Assembly: GCA_013374385.1 (NCBI GenBank)
Contig: QBUR01000172.1
Span: 1 to 11,539 of the forward strand
Direction: 5' to 3'
Length of the DNA stretch: 11,539 bases
Origin: Candidatus Methanocomedens sp.
GTDB lineage: Archaea; Halobacteriota; Methanosarcinia; Methanosarcinales; Methanocomedenaceae
Shown: in pieces, positions 1-5,122 of the stretch
Position numbering within the stretch: the first letter of the stretch is position 1
How the letters are laid out: the number at the start of each line of letters is the position of its first letter
Notes under the pieces: generated by a model
Seen by the model: only the letters and a program-made list of their open reading frames with translations
Database searches by the model: none
What the model was told of the DNA's origin: nothing
Translations under genes and position numbers: made by a program

Positions 1-123
1 TTTTAAAATGCATTTGTTTTGTTACAACGAGGAAAACTTGATTAAGTATGAAAAAGGATAACTATTAACTAAATTGCATTTGAAAAATAATATTGCGAAA
101 TATTGTTAATATGAGGGAAAAAT
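1..123 (+). promoter_or_regulatory. Leader and presumed promoter region of the first gene
   Basis: This is AT-rich non-coding DNA ahead of the first gene. A Shine-Dalgarno sequence, GAGGG at 113-117, sits 6 nt before the ATG at 124 and supports that start. Several AT-rich tracts (1-8, 84-95) could be a TATA box, but none stands out. The octamer TGCATTTG occurs twice, at 9-16 and 75-82; this may be chance in such AT-rich sequence. No gene is visible in this stretch. Confidence 0.4.
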
Positions 124-1083
124 ATGAACGATAAGGATGAAGAGACTTCACAGGCAGTCGAAGATATGCCTGAAACGTCTGAATCTGAAATAGAACCACT
201 TACATCAGGTGAGATGACATTAAAACCTGATGATGAGGTTACACTGGAAGAAGAGTCTCCTGAAAATGATACAATAGAGACCACTCCTGAACCTGTTCCG
301 GTACAAGAAATCGAACCTGAACCAGAACCGGAGTCTGAACCTGAAGTAAAAACTAAACCAAAACCTGAGTCAGCTCCTAAACCTACCCCACCAAAAGAAG
401 TGCAAAAGGAAGTGGTGATTATTAGAGAAGTGGAGAAAAAACAACCTAACAACTTCATGAAAAAAATTAAACGGTCTTTCCTTGCAGTTATTTTAATCAT
501 TGCACTGGTCATTGCAGGTGGTATATATGCCTGGACTTCTGGCATGGACGACCTGCGGGATGACAACGACTATCTTATTGTTTTGGTCTATAAAGATGTG
601 GCAAAAGCAGGTAGCATTTATCACACTGACATGAGACAATCCGAGGTTGTTGAGGTTACTGAACTTGGCGACATAACCAATAGAAAACAGTTCTTTATTA
701 TTGCCCAACAAGAGTATGGAGTACTTGACCGGATGGTAATTATTGATGTGGACACCTTGGTGCTCTTATCCCCTGACAGTGACATCGAATATGAAACTGG
801 TGACAAGATTGAAAGAGACAAAATGTCTGACTGGCTCACAGGACTTAAAATCCCACCAGAAAAGATTATTGGTGAGGATGAATCCATGTCAATAGTAAGG
901 GCCAAGATACTTAAAGCCTGGATAGACCATTACAGTGACCAACTGCTGAGCGGTTACGGTAGTTACACCATCAAGGTAGTCCTCAATGCATATCGAGCAG
1001 ACGACATCCTAATATACCCAGGGAATTCGGCACTGACCATACTAAAATATGTAGCAGTTGAAAAATTAGTATTTCCGGTTTAA
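124..1083 (+). CDS. Unrecognised single-pass membrane protein with acidic Pro/Glu-rich N-terminal tail
   Basis: The protein has 319 residues and I do not recognise its family. Residues 1-75 are strongly acidic (about 28 Asp/Glu against 2 Lys) and contain Glu-Pro repeats around 62-74. Residues 76-92 switch to a Lys-Pro-rich stretch. A basic cluster (KKIKR, 113-117) precedes one clear transmembrane helix at about 118-137. By the positive-inside rule the disordered tail is cytoplasmic and the C-terminal domain of about 180 residues lies outside. That domain looks globular (alternating hydrophobic strands and charged turns) and has no cysteines. A stretch around residues 199-216 (YGVLDRMVIIDVDTLVLL) faintly recalls LytR-CpsA-Psr proteins, but I would not assign that family. 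The start is supported by GAGGG 6 nt upstream. The gene appears to be transcribed alone and converges on the KH-protein gene. Confidence 0.85.
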   Translation: MNDKDEETSQAVEDMPETSESEIEPLTSGEMTLKPDDEVTLEEESPENDTIETTPEPVPVQEIEPEPEPESEPEVKTKPKPESAPKPTPPKEVQKEVVIIREVEKKQPNNFMKKIKRSFLAVILIIALVIAGGIYAWTSGMDDLRDDNDYLIVLVYKDVAKAGSIYHTDMRQSEVVEVTELGDITNRKQFFIIAQQEYGVLDRMVIIDVDTLVLLSPDSDIEYETGDKIERDKMSDWLTGLKIPPEKIIGEDESMSIVRAKILKAWIDHYSDQLLSGYGSYTIKVVLNAYRADDILIYPGNSALTILKYVAVEKLVFPV

Positions 1084-1098
1084 ATAACTGGCATTTTA

Positions 1099-1137
1099 CA
1101 GATGGTAGTATAGTAAAATAATTACTATTACCATCTG
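1099..1137. terminator. Bidirectional hairpin between convergent genes
   Basis: Arms 1099-1116 and 1122-1137 are inverted repeats of about 16 bp, with a 2-nt bulge (GT) in the left arm and a 5-nt loop (AATAA). The plus strand downstream is T-rich (1138-1147). The hairpin lies between the stop at 1083 and the convergent KH gene, and its right arm includes that gene's stop codon and last codons (1128-1137). It could act as a terminator or 3' stabilising stem for both transcripts. Confidence 0.6.
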
Positions 1138-1658
1138 CTTTCTTTTAATTCCCTACGTTTCTTCTCAAGGAAAGAGAATACAGGTCCATGAGGAGAACCA
1201 TTTATCAACATCTCGATCCCTTTGCGTGCTACAAGTATCTGGTCCAGATGCCCGAGAAGGCTCACGGTCTTACCCATCACTGAAATTTTACAGCCGGTCA
1301 GGTTCTCAAATATCTCCCTCGATTTACCACCTTTACCAATAATACGCCCTTTTAACCGTTTGAGTTCTTTGGGCGAATTGGCTATGTGACTCAAATCCAT
1401 TATCTCAACAGTAAGCATATCATCGTCAAAAAGGCGGAGCACTTTATCAGGGCTAAAACCTCTCCCTATAGACTTGATAACCTCGGCAGCCCTCATTGCC
1501 AGTAATGGGTCAGTCGGGTCAGTGATCTCAATACTACCGGTCTGGCTATCAATATGTAAACTGGCAGTGGATTTTTTCTCAATAAGTGCTTTAGTGTTTC
1601 CATCAGGTCCGATTATCACAGCGACCCTATCCATGGGTACTTTTACATAAGTGGTCAT
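1128..1658 (-). CDS. dim2: Two-KH-domain RNA-binding protein, archaeal Dim2/Pno1-like
   Basis: The protein has 176 residues and two KH domains. The GxxG loops are GPDG at 17-20 and GKGG at 108-111. A basic tail follows the C-terminal GSPHGPVFSFL segment, which is typical of the Krr1/Pno1 group. In archaea this family is linked to binding near the 3' end of 16S rRNA and late small-subunit maturation, which fits its place behind Rio1. I chose the ATG at 1658 because GGAG lies 6 nt upstream and the protein then opens with MTTYVKVP, as I expect for the family. An in-frame ATG at 1685 would add nine residues but has no clear Shine-Dalgarno sequence. It is the last gene of the aIF1A-rio1-KH operon, 47 nt after rio1. 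Confidence 0.9.
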   Translation of the reverse strand: MTTYVKVPMDRVAVIIGPDGNTKALIEKKSTASLHIDSQTGSIEITDPTDPLLAMRAAEVIKSIGRGFSPDKVLRLFDDDMLTVEIMDLSHIANSPKELKRLKGRIIGKGGKSREIFENLTGCKISVMGKTVSLLGHLDQILVARKGIEMLINGSPHGPVFSFLEKKRRELKESRW

Positions 1659-1705
1659 TTTGTTCTCCAACATAACTGCCCCCATGATATAATTAATAGC
1701 ACATA

Positions 1706-2524
1706 TTACTGATGGTCTACCCTGGACTTTACAATCTTTTCCAGAGTACTTTCTACATCCATTTCTACCCCGTACTTAGCAAAAAAATGGGCAACATTGG
1801 TGATATCACGTAATAAGAAATCCCTGGCATTGAGATGGTCAAGGGTTACAGACTGGCCCATATCAATGAAGACCGGAGTCAAAGATTCTGGCTCAAGCAG
1901 GATATTATATTCACTAAGGTCACCGTGGACCAGTTCTGCATCGCGAAACAGCCGCAGCATGAAATCTTTCACTTCGCTGCAGATATAAGTCGCCTGCTCC
2001 TTAGTTAAATTAAATTCACGAAGCTGGGGATAAGGAATATTATCTATTCCCTTGAACTCCATAATAAGAATGTTGCGTCCCGTTATAATGGGTTTTGGCA
2101 CATTAAGACCACTTTCAATGGCCCTGCTCAGGTTACGAAATTCTTTTCGGGTCCAGGCCAGAACGATATCCTTTTTAGTGTGCCTGATGTTCCGAAACCT
2201 TACATCACCAATCAGGTATTCCTGCATGGCTTTGAAATTACTATTGTTGATGCGATATATCTTTATAGCCAGTTCTTGATTTTCATCGTCCTGCACTCTT
2301 AACGCATGAAAAATATTCGCTTCTTTTCCCGTACTTACAGTACCCCCCAACGCATCCAGATAACCTTTGGATGAAAGTTTGTACAAGGCCATCAGGGTAG
2401 ATGTGTCGAAAACCTCATCTTTAAGTTTAAGATCCTCGGAATCCTTTATCCGTTTTCTAAATTCATCTACCTTTTTATCAATCTTATATACTTTTTTAGA
2501 AATAGCAGGGTCAAAGTCCTTCAT
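1706..2524 (-). CDS. rio1: RIO1-type atypical protein kinase/ATPase
   Basis: The protein has 272 residues, within the usual archaeal Rio1 size. The RIO nucleotide loop STGKEANIF is at 64-72, the ATP-binding lysine is K88 (AIKIYR), the catalytic loop is HGDLSEYN at 200-207 (D202, N207), and the metal-binding aspartate is D221 in FIDMGQSV. The N-terminus lacks the winged-helix domain of Rio2, so this is Rio1. Rio kinases act as ATP-driven switches in late maturation of the small ribosomal subunit in the cytoplasm. The gene starts 6 nt after the aIF1A stop, and its ribosome-binding site (AAAGGAT) overlaps the end of aIF1A, which suggests translational coupling. Neither the catalytic nor the ATP-binding residues appear to be lost. 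Confidence 0.95.
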   Translation of the reverse strand: MKDFDPAISKKVYKIDKKVDEFRKRIKDSEDLKLKDEVFDTSTLMALYKLSSKGYLDALGGTVSTGKEANIFHALRVQDDENQELAIKIYRINNSNFKAMQEYLIGDVRFRNIRHTKKDIVLAWTRKEFRNLSRAIESGLNVPKPIITGRNILIMEFKGIDNIPYPQLREFNLTKEQATYICSEVKDFMLRLFRDAELVHGDLSEYNILLEPESLTPVFIDMGQSVTLDHLNARDFLLRDITNVAHFFAKYGVEMDVESTLEKIVKSRVDHQ

Positions 2525-2530
2525 ATTGGA

Positions 2531-2845
2531 TTATCCTTTCAGATATCCCCGTCTTTCCAGCCAGTCAGCCTGTGGGCCGGTATATCTCCACTTCACATCT
2601 GCCTTTTCATTTTGGAAATCCCAGGGCACTACAATGATTATATCGCCGGGCCTTATCCAGGTACGTTTCTTCATCTTGCCCGGTATCCTGCCAAGCCGCA
2701 TCACACCGTCCATGCACCGTACCCTTATCTTGTTGGCACCCAGCATGCTCTCTACTGTTCCCAAAATCTCCCCATCCTGTTTACGGGGAACCCTAACTCT
2801 CACGACTTCATTTTCTGCGGGTTGAACTTTTCTATATATACTCAG
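2531..2845 (-). CDS. eif1A: Translation initiation factor aIF1A, probable CTG start
   Basis: This is the S1-like OB-fold initiation factor that binds the small-subunit A site and helps select start codons. The family core is unmistakable: DGEILG, VRCMDG, the IPGKMKKRTW basic patch, PWDFQNEKADVKWRY and a C-terminal WLERRGYLK. The only conventional start in frame is GTG at 2803, which gives 90 residues and no N-terminal tail. Reading on upstream, the frame stays open to a TGA at 2885-2887 with no ATG, GTG or TTG. A CTG at 2845 lies 5 nt after GAGGTG (2851-2856) and gives 104 residues starting SIYRKVQPAENEV, a typical family length. I annotate that start but am not certain of it. The gene identity itself is near certain. 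It is the first gene of the operon with rio1 and the KH protein. Confidence 0.93.
   Translation of the reverse strand: MSIYRKVQPAENEVVRVRVPRKQDGEILGTVESMLGANKIRVRCMDGVMRLGRIPGKMKKRTWIRPGDIIIVVPWDFQNEKADVKWRYTGPQADWLERRGYLKG
2832..2839 (-). promoter_or_regulatory. TATATA motif inside the aIF1A 5' region (alternative promoter?)
   Basis: On the minus strand this reads TATATAGA. If it were the TATA box, transcription would begin near 2810 and the GTG at 2803 would be an almost leaderless start for the 90-residue form. If the CTG at 2845 is used, the motif is coding (the Ile-Tyr-Arg codons after the start). The two readings exclude each other for a single transcript. I favour coding, because the family normally has an N-terminal tail. 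Confidence 0.3.
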
Positions 2846-2850
2846 GTTAA

Positions 2851-2856
2851 CACCTC
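2851..2856 (-). promoter_or_regulatory. Shine-Dalgarno sequence that supports the CTG start of aIF1A
   Basis: The minus strand reads GAGGTG here, six matches to the archaeal 16S anti-Shine-Dalgarno. The spacer is TTAAC and the next codon is CTG at 2845, in frame with aIF1A. No other initiation codon follows at a suitable distance and in that frame. Confidence 0.6.
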
Positions 2857-2945
2857 TAATCCAGATAAGAAAAAAACAATGAATTCACCATTTATCCACG
2901 TGGTTTCTTAGTTGCATAGATATACTTAATAATACATGCTCATTG

Positions 2946-2955
2946 CTATATAAAA
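2946..2955 (-). promoter_or_regulatory. Candidate TATA box of the aIF1A-rio1-KH operon
   Basis: The minus strand reads TTTTATATAG. Transcription would start about 25 nt downstream, near 2924, leaving a leader of about 80 nt before the CTG at 2845. A second AT-rich motif at 2916-2928 is a weaker alternative. The leader contains a run of seven T on the minus strand (2870-2876). Confidence 0.4.
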
Positions 2956-2968
2956 CTAATTCAAAATG

Positions 2969-3001
2969 GGGAAGCCACATTTACACATTTATGTGGTTCC
3001 C
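2969..3001 (-). terminator. Hairpin downstream of the KaiC-like gene
   Basis: Arms 2969-2980 and 2991-3001 pair over about 11 bp (CCACAT with ATGTGG, extended by GGGAA with TTCCC around one bulged base), with a 10-nt loop. It lies 22 nt after the stop of the minus-strand ATPase gene and is followed on that strand by TTTTG. It would separate that gene from the aIF1A operon. Confidence 0.5.
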
Positions 3002-3022
3002 TTGAATTGGTCAGTTTAACTG

Positions 3023-3760
3023 CTAAAATGTGGCAGTATATGGTGATTGGTCAAGCACTTTGATACCATTATCAGATATGTTCAATACACGTATCTCATT
3101 TATAGTACCTGAACCACGGAACTTGGCTACATAAATAGAACGCTGAAGGTTATTCCCTGAAACAACCCTGCCCAGACGGGTGACTGAATCTGCACCGTAT
3201 TCAACTATTGACTCCACTTCGAATGTTGTACCAACCGTAACCAATGTTGTGATGTCAAATGTCCTGAGCTCGCCGAACAGGTCATCTACCAGCGTTTTTA
3301 GCTTGTAATGTGAATCAATTGCTAAAAATAGTGCTTCTATAGAATCAATAAAAATCCTGTCAGGCTTGATCTCTTGAACTTTACGTGATATAAGTTTTTT
3401 AAAACTTTTTATCAGTTCCGTGGGTGCCATATCAACAGTCTTTTGTAATCTCAATTCCGGGTCAGTTATATCAACGAAAATGATTGCTCCAGATTTTTCG
3501 AGTTCCCATAAATCCCAGCCAAAAGAAGAGTTCATTTCTCTTTTTAATGATTCTGAAGCCTCAGAAGTGACGATGCATAAACATTTATCGCCTTTCTTCG
3601 CACCTTCGTACAGAAACTGGGTGCCAAATATAGTTTTACCAGTACCCGATTCTCCTGATATGATATTGACAGTGTTTTTGAAATAACCGCCTTTTATCAT
3701 CTCATCATAGCCTTGTATGCCCGAAGGGACTCTTTCCAATATCTTTTGTTCGGCTGTCAT
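3023..3760 (-). CDS. Single-domain KaiC/RadA-like RecA-superfamily ATPase
   Basis: The protein has 245 residues and one KaiC-type domain. The Walker A loop is GESGTGKT at 36-43. A glutamate that may be catalytic follows strand 2 (E67 in VTSEAS). The Walker B strand RIFID ends at D139. The opening RVPSGIQGYDEMIKGG is typical of archaeal KaiC-like proteins. No second ATPase domain or DNA-binding domain is present. Such proteins are common in methanogens and are usually described as signal-transduction ATPases, with no settled substrate. The motifs look intact, so it should bind and probably hydrolyse ATP. The start at 3760 is supported by AGGGG 6 nt upstream (3767-3771). It lies 112 nt downstream of dapL on the same strand but appears to have its own promoter. 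Confidence 0.88.
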   Translation of the reverse strand: MTAEQKILERVPSGIQGYDEMIKGGYFKNTVNIISGESGTGKTIFGTQFLYEGAKKGDKCLCIVTSEASESLKREMNSSFGWDLWELEKSGAIIFVDITDPELRLQKTVDMAPTELIKSFKKLISRKVQEIKPDRIFIDSIEALFLAIDSHYKLKTLVDDLFGELRTFDITTLVTVGTTFEVESIVEYGADSVTRLGRVVSGNNLQRSIYVAKFRGSGTINEIRVLNISDNGIKVLDQSPYTATF

Positions 3761-3814
3761 AACAAACCCCTATAATTGTTATTATTATTATTCGTGCGTG
3801 ACGTCTTATGTAAT

Positions 3815-3851
3815 TTTCTATATGCTGTACATTTTGTGATGTACATTTTGT
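3815..3851 (-). promoter_or_regulatory. Promoter of the KaiC-like gene with tandem upstream repeat
   Basis: On the minus strand a TATA-like element, TATAGAAA (3815-3822), predicts a transcript start near 3792 and a short leader. Directly upstream, ACAAAATGTACA occurs twice perfectly (plus-strand 3826-3837 and 3840-3851), spaced 14 bp start to start, each containing the palindrome TGTACA. The position fits an activator or operator site next to the TFB/TBP site. Confidence 0.45.
3826..3851. repeat. Perfect 12-bp direct repeat, two copies
   Basis: TGTACATTTTGT occurs at 3826-3837 and again at 3840-3851, separated by 2 bp. It lies in the 112-bp gap between dapL and the KaiC-like gene, just upstream of the latter's TATA-like element. 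Confidence 0.85.
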
Positions 3852-3872
3852 TTGTATAGTATATGAGCCTTT

Positions 3873-5030
3873 TTAGATTTTTAACTTACCCATACGGTTT
3901 ACAGCCTCATTGATACGCTCCACAGACTTGGTCAAGGCGAAGCGCACATAACCTTCACCATAGTCACCGAATCCGACGCCCGGTGTCGCCACAATTCCGG
4001 CCTCCTCCAGCAGTATTTTTGCAAAGCTCATTGAATCATGTCCTTCAGGCACAGGAGCCCAAACATAGAATGTGGCTTTAGGCGGCTGGAAATCAATACC
4101 CAATTCCTTTAACCCTGCCATAAGGGCATCCCGCCGCTCGGTATATATCTTGTTCATGTCACTGATACACTGCTGTGGTCCAAGCATGGCCTCGATGCCT
4201 GCTTCCTGCACGGCCTCAAAGGCACCTGAATCTACATTGGTCTTAACCTTGCCCAGGCCAGCCAGGATTTTTGCATTACCTACTGCAAATGCAATCCTCC
4301 AGCCTGTCATGTTGTAGGTCTTTGAAAGGGAATGCAACTCAATACCCACATCCATGGCACCATCTATCTTCAGGAAACTGGGTGCTTTATAATCGTCAAA
4401 AGTCATCTCACTATATGCATTATCGTGGACGACGATGACATCATTCTCTTTTGCAAATTCCACTACCTCTTCATAGAAACCCTCAGGTGCAATGGCCGAT
4501 GTGGGATTGTTAGGATAATTCAGGAACATAAGTTTTGCCTGTTTCGCTACATCCCGGGGAATTGCATCAAGGTCGGGCAAAAAGCTGTTTTCTTCCAGCA
4601 AGGGCATGATATGTGGTTTTCCATCCGCAAACAGTGTGCCTATCTTATAGACAGGATAGGCCGGGTCGGGTATCAAAGCAATTTCACCCGGATTTAAAAA
4701 TGCCAGGGGGATATGAGCGACGCCTTCTTTTGAGCCGATAAGGGCCAGTACTTGGGAGACCGGGTCCAGTTCAATGCCGAGGTGTTCCTTATACCACTTT
4801 GCTGCAGCTTGCCTGAAAGACAGCATGCCGATATATGAAGGGTATTTTTGCCGGTCTGGGTTCCTGGCAGAACTACACAGTGCCTGGATGATATTATCTG
4901 GCGTGGGCATGTCAGGATCACCAACTCCCAGGTCGATAACATCTACGCCTTTTTCACTTACTCTGGCTTTTGCTTCATCTATGGCTGCAAAAAGATATGG
5001 GGGTAGATTGTTGATTCTATCTGAGTACAA
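3873..5030 (-). CDS. dapL: LL-diaminopimelate aminotransferase
   Basis: This is a class I/II PLP aminotransferase of 385 residues, the usual DapL size. It converts tetrahydrodipicolinate directly to LL-diaminopimelate with glutamate as amino donor, on the path to lysine. Visible landmarks are YSDRINNLPPYLFAAIDEAK at the N-terminus, GVGDPDMPTP (35-44), GSKEG (99-103), NYPNNPT with N175, D203 and Y206 in HDNAYSE, the Schiff-base lysine K237 in SLSKTYNMTGWR with R245, and the carboxylate-binding R363. I chose TTG at 5030 because GGTGAT lies 4 nt upstream and the protein then begins exactly at the family N-terminus. The ATG at 5117 would add 29 unrelated residues and start upstream of the apparent TATA box. 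It is divergent from hel308. Confidence 0.9.
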   Translation of the reverse strand: MYSDRINNLPPYLFAAIDEAKARVSEKGVDVIDLGVGDPDMPTPDNIIQALCSSARNPDRQKYPSYIGMLSFRQAAAKWYKEHLGIELDPVSQVLALIGSKEGVAHIPLAFLNPGEIALIPDPAYPVYKIGTLFADGKPHIMPLLEENSFLPDLDAIPRDVAKQAKLMFLNYPNNPTSAIAPEGFYEEVVEFAKENDVIVVHDNAYSEMTFDDYKAPSFLKIDGAMDVGIELHSLSKTYNMTGWRIAFAVGNAKILAGLGKVKTNVDSGAFEAVQEAGIEAMLGPQQCISDMNKIYTERRDALMAGLKELGIDFQPPKATFYVWAPVPEGHDSMSFAKILLEEAGIVATPGVGFGDYGEGYVRFALTKSVERINEAVNRMGKLKI

Positions 5031-5085
5031 TGATATCACCTTTAATAATAGTAAAACTGGATTGCTAAAGTCGGATTGCAAAATG

Positions 5086-5106
5086 TCTTTATACCTATTT
5101 AAACCT
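5086..5106. promoter_or_regulatory. Shared divergent promoter of dapL and hel308
   Basis: Only 92 bp separate the dapL TTG (5030) and the hel308 ATG (5123). The tract contains CTTTATAC (5087-5094) and TATTTAAAC (5096-5104), the latter with a TTTAAA palindrome readable on both strands. For dapL a TATA box here gives a leader of about 40 nt with a Shine-Dalgarno sequence. For hel308 the box lies about 20-35 nt before ATG and no convincing Shine-Dalgarno sequence is present, so that mRNA is probably leaderless or nearly so. Confidence 0.5.
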
Positions 5107-5122
5107 TTGAGATGCACTGTTT

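Noticed and set aside
9..82. Repeat of TGCATTTG at 9-16 and 75-82
   Set aside because: An eight-base match in AT-rich sequence 66 bp apart is easily chance; no further structure supports it.
2800..2811. Four-codon minus-strand mini-ORF (ATG AAG TCG TGA) overlapping the aIF1A GTG
   Set aside because: It could be imagined as a regulatory upstream ORF, but such short frames are expected by chance and no Shine-Dalgarno sequence precedes it.
3031..5117. Mobile element or transferred island
   Set aside because: No transposase, integrase, terminal inverted repeats or abrupt base-composition change; the genes here are ordinary archaeal chromosomal genes.
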